Positions 1-7,288 of a DNA stretch of 14,579 bases are shown in pieces. The stretch is taken from assembly GCA_964630665.1 (NCBI GenBank), contig CAZVVN010000077.1, forward strand, positions 1 through 14,579, written 5' to 3'. The notes under the pieces were generated by a model that saw only the letters and a list, made by a program, of their open reading frames with translations, searched no databases and had not been told where the DNA came from. The stretch is from UBA9619 sp964630665 (lineage in GTDB: Bacteria; Pseudomonadota; Gammaproteobacteria; Arenicellales; UBA868). The position numbers and the translations under genes are program-made. Each line of letters opens with the position of its first letter. Positions within the stretch are counted from its first letter, which is position 1.

Positions 1-381
1 GTGACCGAAGCGGGCAGTGGCTACACCACAACACCGGGTGTTACCGTCGTAGATTCAGATTCTACCCCGGGTAAAGGGGCAGTGGCGACCGCAACTCTCA
101 CCGACACGGCCGCTTTGGGACTTGTCACTCACATTATCGTCGACCAAGCCGGTTCTGGATATGAAAGCGTACCCACGATCAGTATCACTGGCGGTGGTGG
201 GAGTGGTGCATCGTTTACAGCAGCTCTGGCAGACACCGTCACCATCGCAGGTACGGGGATACGGCTGTCGCTGTCGGGCCACCAGACGGCCAGCGGACAG
301 ATCAAGCTGGCCTACTCGGTCGCCTCCGGCGATGATTGCGAGGCCAAGCGGGGCAGCATCACTTTGAACAAATCCGGTTGA
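1..381 (+). CDS. Partial protein with GSGY-type repeats, 3' end only
   Basis: The reading frame is open from the first base and ends at TGA 379-381. The true start is probably upstream of the window, and the GTG at position 1 need not be the initiator. I do not recognise the family. The visible 126 residues contain two diverged copies of a Gly-rich motif, AGSGYTTTPGVTV near residue 4 and AGSGYESVPTISI near residue 51. Each is followed by a Gly/Ala/Thr-rich stretch, a pattern seen in beta-rich extracellular or surface proteins. The last 45 residues are beta-prone, contain a single Cys, and end in RGSITLNKSG. This tail could be the C-terminus of a pilin-like protein, which would fit its place 77 bases upstream of gspH, but no prepilin N-terminus is in view. 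The same strand and short gap allow co-transcription with the gsp genes. Function is unassigned. Confidence 0.6.
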   Translation: MTEAGSGYTTTPGVTVVDSDSTPGKGAVATATLTDTAALGLVTHIIVDQAGSGYESVPTISITGGGGSGASFTAALADTVTIAGTGIRLSLSGHQTASGQIKLAYSVASGDDCEAKRGSITLNKSG

Positions 382-458
382 ACCCCGTGACGAGCTACCG
401 GCCGCAAATCTTCGCTCGACAAAGAATAGTCGGCAGAAAGAAAAACTGTCGATTCCAG

Positions 459-968
459 ATGATCAGTACACCCCCCGTGCGGTATTCTCTAACGATACCT
501 GACTATCGTCACGGTACCCGGTTAGAACGGGGCTTCACCCTGATCGAACTCCTGGTCGTTATCGTGATCATCGTCGCCGCGACCGCCGTCGTCGCACCCA
601 ACCTCGGGTCCCGAGTACGCCAGGCACAACTCGACTCCGGCGCGGCCAAACTCGATGCCCTAGCTAGACACGCCCGCACCCGGGCAGTACTCGACCGCCG
701 GCCGATCGCACTGACGGCTTCGGCAGACGGGCGCTATATTTACTTGAATTACACCGATGATCTGGCACCGTCGCTGAATACCCTGCCGCTTGACATGGGT
801 GCAAGCATACGCATCCAAATCAGCAAAACTGGCGATGAAGGCCAGGCAGTGACCTTCTCTCCAGACGGGACCGTAACCGAAACCTGGTTCGAGCTTTCAT
901 CTAGTTCCGGAAACCGGCAGTTGCGACTCGACCCGGTGCGGGCAAAAGTGACCTCCGGGAACACCTAA
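459..968 (+). CDS. gspH: Type II secretion minor pseudopilin GspH
   Basis: Minor pseudopilin of the T2SS pseudopilus tip, made as a prepilin and expected to be cleaved and N-methylated by a prepilin peptidase. From ATG 459 the product is 169 residues, normal for GspH/FimT-like proteins. The leader is long (25 residues) and ends RLERG, with cleavage before FTLIELLVVIVII. The +5 Glu needed for methylation and assembly is present. A hydrophobic helix (about residues 26-47) is followed by a beta-rich globular domain with the GspH-type ending (FSPDGTVTE, then RLDPVRAKV). The frame is open further upstream to an ATG at 336, but that would overlap the previous gene and give an implausible leader. 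GTG 477 is an alternative giving a 19-residue leader. No strong Shine-Dalgarno precedes ATG 459. The stop lies 2 bases before gspI. Confidence 0.88.
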   Translation: MISTPPVRYSLTIPDYRHGTRLERGFTLIELLVVIVIIVAATAVVAPNLGSRVRQAQLDSGAAKLDALARHARTRAVLDRRPIALTASADGRYIYLNYTDDLAPSLNTLPLDMGASIRIQISKTGDEGQAVTFSPDGTVTETWFELSSSSGNRQLRLDPVRAKVTSGNT

Positions 969-970
969 AC

Positions 971-1351
971 ATGAGAACCCAACAGAGAGGCTTTACCCTG
1001 ATCGAGATCATGGTTGTCATGGTTGTTTTGAGCTTCGGACTGGTGGCTGTCGTCGCTGCAGCCGCACAGGCAGCACGTTCCACCACCGCTATCCAGGAAC
1101 TGGAACTGCTCCGCCAGACTGCCGAAGACCTGCTCGCCGTAGAGACCCTTAAAGCAGAGCTGCGTACCGGGCGCAGTCAGGGACAGACCGGACGGGTCGG
1201 CTGGACGCTGGAAATCAGCGACGATCCCGACTTCCTAACCCTCAAAGAGGTCACTGTTGCCACTCACCTGGTCGATCGTCCGACAGGTCGAACATTTCAG
1301 CTGGTGACCCAGCAGGCGCAACTCAATTCGAGCGAGGCAGATTCTCAGTGA
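971..1351 (+). CDS. gspI: Type II secretion minor pseudopilin GspI
   Basis: Minor pseudopilin. In known systems GspI binds GspJ and GspK to form the tip that starts pseudopilus assembly. The product is 126 residues, a normal GspI length. The short leader MRTQQRG precedes FTLIEIMVVMVVLSFGLVAV, with the +5 Glu. The following helix and small beta domain (GWTLEIS, LKEVTVAT) match the GspI pattern. The identification also rests on its position between gspH and the gspG/J/K genes. ATG 971 lies 2 bases after the gspH stop, and the stop overlaps the GTG start of the next gene by 4 bases (GTGA), so translation is probably coupled on both sides. Confidence 0.87.
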   Translation: MRTQQRGFTLIEIMVVMVVLSFGLVAVVAAAAQAARSTTAIQELELLRQTAEDLLAVETLKAELRTGRSQGQTGRVGWTLEISDDPDFLTLKEVTVATHLVDRPTGRTFQLVTQQAQLNSSEADSQ

Positions 1352-1740
1352 AGCATCTGTCAGGATTGCTGGTCGTACTGGCCCTGCTCAGTGGCTGTGC
1401 GGACATGTTTTACCAACCAGAACGGATAAAAAAGTGGCCCGACCTGGGTCTGCGAATTGCAGTCGTGGTCGTCCACGACTCAGTCGAACCAGGCGAGGAA
1501 AAAAGACATTTTCTGATACGGGCCGTTCGACCTGACACCCCGGCCGAGAGCGCCGGTGTCAGGCCCGGCGACATCCTGCAGGCACTGGACGGTAAAACGA
1601 TTCACCATATCAGCGATGCGCTCGAGATTATGCGCAGCAAGAGGAACAAGGACAACGTGGTTTTGACCATCACCCGAGGCGAGGAAACGCTTGTCCTGAC
1701 CGTAGACCTCGCAACCGCGGTCTTACACTCAAGTATCTAG
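1348..1740 (+). CDS. PDZ-domain outer-membrane lipoprotein, likely detached GspC PDZ module
   Basis: A 130-residue lipoprotein starting at GTG 1348, which overlaps the gspI stop. The signal peptide ends in the lipobox LLSGC, with lipidated Cys17. The +2 residue is Ala rather than Asp, so sorting to the outer membrane is expected. About residues 32-121 form a PDZ domain: an ALIRAV-like strand (FLIRAVRPDTPAESAG), then VRPGDILQALDGKTI, and a final VVLTITRGEETLVLTV. No protease domain is present, so it is a binding module. Many T2SS carry such a PDZ at the C-terminus of GspC. Here GspC (6566-7165) lacks one, so this gene may supply it in trans, anchored near the GspD secretin. That role is inferred; a substrate adaptor or pilotin-like factor is also possible. 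The lipoprotein and PDZ calls themselves are firm. Confidence 0.82.
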   Translation: MKHLSGLLVVLALLSGCADMFYQPERIKKWPDLGLRIAVVVVHDSVEPGEEKRHFLIRAVRPDTPAESAGVRPGDILQALDGKTIHHISDALEIMRSKRNKDNVVLTITRGEETLVLTVDLATAVLHSSI

Positions 1741-1771
1741 TCGCGCCAAGGTGCCAAATAGAACACAGGTC

Positions 1772-1778
1772 AAGGAGG
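1772..1778 (+). promoter_or_regulatory. Strong Shine-Dalgarno of gspG
   Basis: AAGGAGG, a full match to the anti-SD core, lies 6 bases upstream of ATG 1785. It is the best ribosome-binding site in the cluster; most other gsp starts here rely on overlap or weak sites. It fits the need for GspG, the major pseudopilin, in excess over the minor pseudopilins. Confidence 0.85.
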
Positions 1779-1784
1779 AGACTC

Positions 1785-2243
1785 ATGACGCATTTGACCA
1801 CCGCCTGTAAATCCGGCGGTTCGAAAACATCAGGATTTACGCTTATCGAGCTGCTCGTGGTGATCGTTATCATTGGTGTCCTGGCGTCCGTGGTCGGTCC
1901 CAGGCTTTTCGGCCGGGCCGACCAGGGCAAGATCGCGGCCGCCCGGGCTCAGATCGAGAACTTCTCGCTGGCCCTGGACAACTACCAGCTCGATACCGGT
2001 AACTATCCCTCAAGCCAACAGGGTCTCGCTGCACTACTCAGCAAACCATCGGGCAGTCCGTCTCCGCAGGGCTGGAGAGGTCCTTACATCAAAGCCCGCG
2101 AACTGCCAACAGACCCCTGGGGAAGCACCTATCAGTATGTCTCTCCCGGGAAGATGAACAAGAACTGGTACGATTTATTCAGTCTGGGCAAAGATGGGCA
2201 GAAAGGCGGTGAAGGAGATGCAGCGGACATCGGCAACTTCTAG
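1785..2243 (+). CDS. gspG: Type II secretion major pseudopilin GspG
   Basis: Major subunit of the T2SS pseudopilus, the periplasmic piston or screw that moves substrates through the secretin. The product is 152 residues. A 17-residue leader ends KTSG and is cleaved before FTLIELLVVIVIIGVLASVV, with +5 Glu. The GspG hallmarks follow in order: alpha-helix with ARAQIENFSLALDNYQLDTG, YPSSQQGLAALL, GPYIK, LPTDPWGSTYQYVSPG, and the C-terminal Ca2+-binding loop with Asp residues (LGKDGQKGGEGDAADIGN). All expected elements are present, so a functional Ca2+-stabilised pseudopilin is likely. The start is set by the strong ribosome-binding site at 1772. The 3' end overlaps the start of gspJ. Confidence 0.97.
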   Translation: MTHLTTACKSGGSKTSGFTLIELLVVIVIIGVLASVVGPRLFGRADQGKIAAARAQIENFSLALDNYQLDTGNYPSSQQGLAALLSKPSGSPSPQGWRGPYIKARELPTDPWGSTYQYVSPGKMNKNWYDLFSLGKDGQKGGEGDAADIGNF

Positions 2244-2748
2244 GCAAGCCGGGTTTACCCTGCTTGAGCTCATTGTCGGACTCACAGTCGGCTCCATCTT
2301 GCTGACAGCAGTCTACGCCACGTTCGTTGGGGTGAGCCAGACACAACAGCGGGTCGAACGGGTTCTGGATTCGACAGCCTCCTGGCGCTACCTGACTGAG
2401 CGGCTGCGAGAAGATCTCAACCGGATCGCGGCCGGCACGCCGTTTACTGGAACTGTCCGAGGATTTGAAGCGCTGTTCATCCATGCAGATGGGGGCCAAC
2501 CGCTGCCACTGAAATACGAGATTGAGGATAGCGCCATCACTCGTTCTGCGGGAAACGTCGTATCGACGATCGAACTACCGGCAGAATTTCAACAGGCGGT
2601 TTTCAGCTACCAAATAGGCGATCAATGGGACGATTCGGCCGAGGAAATTCCGCTCGGCTTTGGGATACGGGTGGCAACCCCCCAGGGGCAGAACAGCCGC
2701 ACCTTTGCCCTCGAATTCGATCCTCAGTCCGGCCAACCACAAGGTTGA
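2194..2748 (+). CDS. gspJ: Type II secretion minor pseudopilin GspJ
   Basis: Minor pseudopilin of the I-J-K tip complex. From ATG 2194 the product is 184 residues, slightly short of the usual 190-200. The leader ends SRQAG and is cleaved before FTLLELIVGLTVGSILLTAV, with +5 Glu. The body has typical GspJ features: LTERLREDLNRI, a central RGFEALFIH strand, and a C-terminal VFSYQIGDQWDDSAEEIPLGFGIRVAT segment. The start is uncertain. ATG 2194 gives a 20-residue leader. GTG 2209 and ATG 2218 (12-residue leader) are in frame, but the GAAGGAG at 2211-2217 abuts ATG 2218 with no spacer. All choices overlap the end of gspG, implying coupled translation. The stop lies 8 bases before gspK. Confidence 0.88.
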   Translation: MGRKAVKEMQRTSATSRQAGFTLLELIVGLTVGSILLTAVYATFVGVSQTQQRVERVLDSTASWRYLTERLREDLNRIAAGTPFTGTVRGFEALFIHADGGQPLPLKYEIEDSAITRSAGNVVSTIELPAEFQQAVFSYQIGDQWDDSAEEIPLGFGIRVATPQGQNSRTFALEFDPQSGQPQG

Positions 2749-2756
2749 ACGCCACC

Positions 2757-3800
2757 ATGCAGACACGGCCGGCGAATTTACAGAACGGTTCCGTACTCAT
2801 CGTCACCCTCGTGGTCCTGTCACTGATCAGCGCAATGGCCGGCCGAATCGTTTATCAGACACGTCTCGAACTGCGCATACAACAACATGTCAACGCCCTG
2901 ACCGCTCTTCGTGCCCTGGCCCGGGGTGGCGTGCACCAGTTTGCAAGCTTTCTGAGGATCCATGTTGAGGACACCTCCAATGGTCCACCCGCAGAATGGT
3001 GGACAGATACAACTGCACTGCAGGTAATTAGCACCGTGTCGGCAGAAGTGGTGATTCACAGTGGCACACCGAGCGATGTCGAAGCTGCACAGGATTCACT
3101 CAATGATGACGCAACGGCCGAATCGAACGCTGAGGACGCGCCTACAGAGCGTGGCCTGGTCGACGCTGAATCGCGCCTGAACATCAATACGGCAACACAG
3201 GAGCAGTTCATGGGTTTTCCAGGATTCTCCAATATCCTGGCCGAAGAAATCGTCCGCTACCGGGAGGAACTGAGTGACAAAACCGGCGATGAGGATGAGC
3301 AAGCTGTCGCAGAAGAATCCAGTGACAGTCAAAGCGAAGACAGCCCTTCCGTGCAGTACGTCGGCACACCGTTTCGCTCAATTGATGACCTCCTGGCCGT
3401 ACCAGATATGACCGAAGAGATCCTCTATGGTCATGTACAGGACATTGACGGCGCACCAGCCGACTTCCTGACCTGCTGTTCAAACGGCAAGATCAACCTG
3501 AACACTGCCCCGCACCCTGTGCTGGTGGCAGCTGGATTCAGCCCCGAGGAGGCAAATGTTCTGACTGCCGAAAGACGTTCCGGTCGGCTTTTCAAGGATC
3601 TTTCGATCTCCGGGTCGGTCCTGCCGGAAATTGAAGAAGAGCGCTGGACAAGGCTCTTGAAAAGCATCACGGTCCGGTCCAGCACGTTTCCCGTTACGGT
3701 CCACGCCAGTAACACCCGCAACGACCAGAAACTGGGCCTCTTTGCCCGGATCTTTCTGCGCGAGAGTGACGCCCAGTTCGTCTCCTGGAAGGAGATCTGA
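2757..3800 (+). CDS. gspK: Type II secretion minor pseudopilin GspK
   Basis: Large minor pseudopilin that caps the pseudopilus tip. From ATG 2757 the product is 347 residues, in the usual GspK range. The frame is open upstream to 2625, but that would run through gspJ; ATG 2757 gives a proper 11-residue leader ending LQNG, cleaved before SVLIVTLVVLSLISA. As is typical of GspK, the +5 Glu is absent (Val here). Two helical GspK segments are visible: LNINTATQEQFMGFPGF near residue 141 and KINLNTAPHPVLVAAGF near residue 245. The last 40 residues form the beta domain (FPVTVHASNT, ARIFLRE). Adjacent cysteines 240-241 occur just before the second segment. A very acidic, Ser-rich stretch at about residues 173-198 interrupts the central domain. 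The stop shares one base with the gspL start (TGATG). Confidence 0.92.
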   Translation: MQTRPANLQNGSVLIVTLVVLSLISAMAGRIVYQTRLELRIQQHVNALTALRALARGGVHQFASFLRIHVEDTSNGPPAEWWTDTTALQVISTVSAEVVIHSGTPSDVEAAQDSLNDDATAESNAEDAPTERGLVDAESRLNINTATQEQFMGFPGFSNILAEEIVRYREELSDKTGDEDEQAVAEESSDSQSEDSPSVQYVGTPFRSIDDLLAVPDMTEEILYGHVQDIDGAPADFLTCCSNGKINLNTAPHPVLVAAGFSPEEANVLTAERRSGRLFKDLSISGSVLPEIEEERWTRLLKSITVRSSTFPVTVHASNTRNDQKLGLFARIFLRESDAQFVSWKEI

Positions 3801-5056
3801 TGGCCGCCCCTGCAAAGGCCCATCGTCTGCCCCGAACCGCGGCGACATTTCTGCTTGGACCTTCTGGTGACCTCAGCGGTCATACAGACGAGCCCAGACG
3901 CGGCTCGACCAAAAATTATGCACTGGTCGTACCGCCTGGCCGGGTCGTACTCAGGCAGCTTTCCATCGCAGCCCTGCGCCGAAGAGAACGGCGTCCAGCC
4001 CTGCAACTGGCGGCCGAGTCAGTTCTTACCGGCTCGCTGGACGACTACCTGATCGACTACTGGCACATCGAACAGAACAACTGGGGCATGGCGGCGATCC
4101 CACGTGGTCTGCTCGAAGACTACCCGGAATTCGTGGATAAAACCGGACGAGCCGCGACCCGTATTCAGGTTCCGGAGCTCTCGCAGGAACTCAAGAACGG
4201 CCTCGTCCTTTGGGCCCTGGAAGATGCCGTGACGGTGTGTGCATGGCAAAACGGAGTACTCACTGAGTGGCAAACAATGCCCCGTCCCAATGGCACAACA
4301 GCCCTCGGCCGTTTCCTGCATCACGCCCTGCCGATCGACGTCACTGAAATCCTCATCCGCGCTCCAGGAGATTCTGGTTCAACCTATGGCAAACAAATAG
4401 CGACGACCTGCTCGAGCATCTATACGGGTGCCAAAATCCGGGTACTGGAAAAATCTCTCACTGAGTCCCGCGGCAGGCTCACTACACTTTGTGCATTCCC
4501 CCAATTCATACAGGAACAGGCGTTTCAGCCCGCCAGCCCGAACCGCAAGCGCGGGGCACTGTTCAGCGGGATATTGTTGCTCGCTTCGGTCGCCGCCTTT
4601 CTAGTCGTACAGTTGCAAGACATGGAAAATCAGGCCGCCGAGGCGGAGCACGCAACCAGCCTGCTCAAGATTCAAGCTGCCCGATCGAGTCGCATTGCTG
4701 ATCGTGTCAGCCGACTGATGGCCGAGGTGCGGGAAACAAGATCTCTCAACCAGAACAGTATGGTTGCACTTCTCGATGATCTGTCAGCAGTGATGCCCTC
4801 GACCATAAGACTCGCAGGTGCATTGCAGATCGATCGTCGCGGCATTCTGTCCCTGGACGGTGTGTCTGATGAAGAACAGGATATCGGCAGCTTCGTGCGC
4901 CAACTGGGCCGCCACCCGCGGGTAAGAAAGGTACGCCTGCAGTCTGTAACAGCTGCCCAGCAGGATCAGGAGAAGGATCAGGGCATCCGGTTTCGGGTCC
5001 GGGTACAGCTTGAAAGGCCGCTCTGGAACGCACCAGCCGAGCCCGTCGAATCGTGA
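3800..5056 (+). CDS. gspL: Type II secretion inner-membrane platform protein GspL
   Basis: Bitopic inner-membrane protein that binds GspE in the cytoplasm and GspM in the membrane and periplasm. The product is 418 residues, normal for GspL. About residues 1-250 form the cytoplasmic actin-like region, with recognisable pieces YALVVPPGRVVLRQL and LDDYLIDYWHI. One transmembrane helix follows a PNRKRG basic flank at about 252-271. Residues 273-330 look coiled-coil-like. A PilN/GspL-type ferredoxin-like domain closes the protein (STIRLAGALQIDRRGILSL, then RHPRVRKVRLQSV and FRVRVQLERP). The sequence is diverged from classical GspL, but position, size and topology support the call. The start overlaps the gspK stop by one base. 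Confidence 0.88.
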   Translation: MAAPAKAHRLPRTAATFLLGPSGDLSGHTDEPRRGSTKNYALVVPPGRVVLRQLSIAALRRRERRPALQLAAESVLTGSLDDYLIDYWHIEQNNWGMAAIPRGLLEDYPEFVDKTGRAATRIQVPELSQELKNGLVLWALEDAVTVCAWQNGVLTEWQTMPRPNGTTALGRFLHHALPIDVTEILIRAPGDSGSTYGKQIATTCSSIYTGAKIRVLEKSLTESRGRLTTLCAFPQFIQEQAFQPASPNRKRGALFSGILLLASVAAFLVVQLQDMENQAAEAEHATSLLKIQAARSSRIADRVSRLMAEVRETRSLNQNSMVALLDDLSAVMPSTIRLAGALQIDRRGILSLDGVSDEEQDIGSFVRQLGRHPRVRKVRLQSVTAAQQDQEKDQGIRFRVRVQLERPLWNAPAEPVES

Positions 5057-5079
5057 TCAATACTGAGGGTACAGGATAG

Positions 5080-6576
5080 ATGCTTGCGGGAATGAGCGAA
5101 CGGGACCGGCGGGCGCTTTTTCTGGTCGGCGCGTTTCTGATTGCCATTGTCGTTTACACACAGGCCATTGAGCCCCTGGTGTTCCGTTTTCAGAATGCAC
5201 TGGGAAGACTCGAGCGGTCGGAACAACTGTCCGCTGGCTATATCCAGAAAATCAGGATGCTGCCCCGCCGGGAGGCCAGACTGGCGGAACTGGAACAGGA
5301 GAAATCTGCTGTTGACACCTATTTCAAGGTCAGCCCGGCTTCCAGAAGCGCCCCGGCCGAGACCTTGATCGATGAACTTTCTTCCTACGCCAGCATCACT
5401 GGCGTCACCATTCGGCAGCTGGTTCCAAACGTTGAATCACTGGATGGCGGAGGTGGATTTCATGACCTCGTCCTGCTGGGAGATTACGCTGCGCTGCGCC
5501 AATATCTGTATCTGCTGGAAACATCACCCCGCAAATTTCAATTGACCGAGTTCGAACTGAATCCGCCTAAAGAAGGCGTACTTCGAAGCAGAGTGCGGTT
5601 TCTCGACCCGGCGGAAGTGCTGTCGGACAACCTGGAAAGTAGAGGCAGTGATGTCGGCCCGGACCTGATCATCGGAGTCTACGGCACGGAGGACGACCTG
5701 CCGATTTACCTCGCACAGACCATGGGCTTCTTCAATGAAGTCCAGCTCAAAGTTGGTCTGGTACCCGCGGGCACCCCGGACACCAGCCTACGCCGACTGC
5801 TGTCCGGTCAGGTCGACGTCACCACTGCCAGTCTTTACGACATTCTGCGCTACCGACTGGGTGGTGTCCCGGTTCGGGCTATCATACCAATGGGCCGGGT
5901 TCCTCTGGAGGTACAACTGGCGACGTCTACGGACTCAGGCGTCAGCGCACTTGAAGATCTTCAAGGCAAAACCGTAGCACTCGAGCCGCACGGAATGGTC
6001 GAACCTCTGTTTCTCCAACTGCTGGCCGCAAATGAACTCGGGCGCGATGACGTCAATCTGGTTCACCTTGGCCGAAGAGACCTGGTACGACACCTTCGAA
6101 GCGGCCTGGTTGATGCCAGTCTGATCAGCGGCCTTGAACCCGGCAGGCTGGAGTATTTCGGATTAAACCCCGTTGAAAAACTGAAAACGGCGAGGAAAAC
6201 CTGGCAGTCCTTTCTCATTGTCCACGCAGACGCCCTTGAACAGGAAAAGATCCCCTTGACCCAGCTTGCCCGTGCTGTATTCCGGGCCAACCATATGCTG
6301 CGGGAAAACCCTGACCAGGTAGCCGATGCGGCAAACCAGTGGCTTGGGCGAAACGACAATCAACCAGCCGAGGCGGTGATTGAGAAGATTCGTTTTCCGG
6401 ACAGTCAGGATGCCTGGAACCTCATGTCATCGGCTGAGGACAACGTTATTGGATTGGCGATGTTTCAGCAACTTCTGCTGGAACTTGGCGAAGACGTTCC
6501 GGATGTGACCACCCGCGATCTTGTCAACAACACGATCCTCGACAAACTGCGTACGGAACGCGTGGATGAAGATTGA
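5080..6576 (+). CDS. gspM: GspM fused to a periplasmic substrate-binding (NMT1/SsuA-type) domain
   Basis: At 498 residues this is about three times the length of ordinary GspM (roughly 160-180). Residues 1-180 are GspM/PilO-like: a short cytoplasmic start, a transmembrane helix at 12-30, a periplasmic coiled coil (33-85) and a small alpha/beta domain ending VRFLDPAEVL. A Ser/Gly/Asp linker (181-193) leads to residues 194-498, which read as an ABC-type solute-binding domain of the NMT1/SsuA/THI5 group. Signatures are LIIGVYGTEDDLPIYLAQTMG, a GFF..VQLKVGLVPAG turn, SGQVDVTTASLYDIL, LEDLQGKTVALEPHG, a DDVNLVHLGRRDLVRHLRSG segment, LVDASLISGLEPGRL, and FLIVHADALE. Topology puts the binding domain in the periplasm. 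No signal peptide, lipobox or start codon with a ribosome site is apparent at the junction. The 3' end overlaps gspC by 11 bases. ATG 5080 is preceded by ACAGGA; ATG 5092 is an alternative. Ligand and role are unknown. Confidence 0.85.
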   Translation: MLAGMSERDRRALFLVGAFLIAIVVYTQAIEPLVFRFQNALGRLERSEQLSAGYIQKIRMLPRREARLAELEQEKSAVDTYFKVSPASRSAPAETLIDELSSYASITGVTIRQLVPNVESLDGGGGFHDLVLLGDYAALRQYLYLLETSPRKFQLTEFELNPPKEGVLRSRVRFLDPAEVLSDNLESRGSDVGPDLIIGVYGTEDDLPIYLAQTMGFFNEVQLKVGLVPAGTPDTSLRRLLSGQVDVTTASLYDILRYRLGGVPVRAIIPMGRVPLEVQLATSTDSGVSALEDLQGKTVALEPHGMVEPLFLQLLAANELGRDDVNLVHLGRRDLVRHLRSGLVDASLISGLEPGRLEYFGLNPVEKLKTARKTWQSFLIVHADALEQEKIPLTQLARAVFRANHMLRENPDQVADAANQWLGRNDNQPAEAVIEKIRFPDSQDAWNLMSSAEDNVIGLAMFQQLLLELGEDVPDVTTRDLVNNTILDKLRTERVDED

Positions 6577-7165
6577 CTGGAAAAGAAAACTGGGCTCGAG
6601 GCGTACACTCGGCCGTCTGATTCGATTCCAACTGCTACTCACGCTGCTGTTCGGCAGCGCCGCTATTGTACTGCTGCTGATCCCCCTGGATGGGGTTGAC
6701 CGATCTCGATCGGCATTGGTACCCGCTAAGGCCGTAGTCAAACAGGAGACACTGTTCCGCTACCCTTTTCCGGTCTACCGAGAACTGCCCGTCGCCCGGC
6801 CCAGTTTATATAAATTTGGTGAAGTTCGACAGGAGTTCGCCGATCTTCTGACTGTGGAGGAAGAATCCCCACCGGCTGAAGAAGAGGTTGTCGAAGAAAC
6901 CGAACAGGAAGAGGAGCCGGAGCCAGAACCGCCACCACCAATCCCGACGCCGGACCTCGAAGGCCTGTCTCTGGTCGGCACACTGACTGGAGTTGATGGC
7001 GTATCGATCGCGATCATCCGGGATGACAATCTTGGAGAGACGATATATGTTATGGTGGGCGACGACCTGAATGGATCTGTGGTGCAGGAGATCTACGATA
7101 ATTCCGTGCTTGTCGTACTCGGTGATGAAGAAGAGGAATTGATGGGTGTAAGCTATCAGTTCTAG
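6566..7165 (+). CDS. gspC: Type II secretion protein GspC, short form without PDZ
   Basis: Inner-membrane connector between the platform and the secretin. From ATG 6566 the product is 199 residues: a basic cytoplasmic start (KIDWKRKLGSRRTLGR), one transmembrane helix at about 21-40, a periplasmic stem, a Glu/Pro-rich linker at about 97-130, and the HR domain at 131-197 (LEGLSLVGTLTG, SIAIIRDD, then TIYVMVGDDLNGSVVQEI and SVLVVLGDEEEELMGVSY). In known systems the HR domain contacts the N0 domain of GspD. The protein ends right after HR, so the C-terminal PDZ or coiled coil of many GspC proteins is absent. A PDZ lipoprotein is encoded at 1348-1740. An in-frame start at 6521 would lengthen the overlap with gspM without adding recognisable sequence. 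The HR domain sets the identity despite the unusual position after gspM. Confidence 0.87.
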   Translation: MKIDWKRKLGSRRTLGRLIRFQLLLTLLFGSAAIVLLLIPLDGVDRSRSALVPAKAVVKQETLFRYPFPVYRELPVARPSLYKFGEVRQEFADLLTVEEESPPAEEEVVEETEQEEEPEPEPPPPIPTPDLEGLSLVGTLTGVDGVSIAIIRDDNLGETIYVMVGDDLNGSVVQEIYDNSVLVVLGDEEEELMGVSYQF

Positions 7166-7288
7166 CCTTAAGGCCGGCACCGAAAGGAACGCTGACTCCC
7201 GGAACCGACACTGAAGAACCTCCATTTACCCTACTGAATATTGACAAGACCTGATTTCACCAATGTGCACCACATCATTCAGAACCCG

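Noticed and set aside
2751..2759. GCCACCATG resembling a Kozak sequence at the gspK start
   Set aside because: This is a bacterial operon; the match is coincidental, and the start is explained by the prepilin leader and the gspJ stop 8 bases upstream.
3431..4006. 191-codon open frame on the - strand opposite gspK/gspL
   Set aside because: It lies fully antisense to two confident gsp genes, shows no recognisable domain, and is rich in Arg/Ser/Gly as expected of a GC-rich shadow frame.
5632..5655. Fusion of gspM and the binding domain as a sequencing artefact joining two genes
   Set aside because: No stop, ribosome site, start codon in context or signal peptide is apparent at the junction, and the linker is a plausible Ser/Gly/Asp-rich one. 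A missing stop from an error cannot be fully excluded, but a separate periplasmic protein would need its own signal peptide.
7241..7288. TTG start 48 bases upstream for gspD, and the TTGACA it contains as a -35 box
   Set aside because: The extra residues are polar and would spoil the signal peptide. No acceptable -10 hexamer lies 16-18 bases after TTGACA (TGTGCA at 17).
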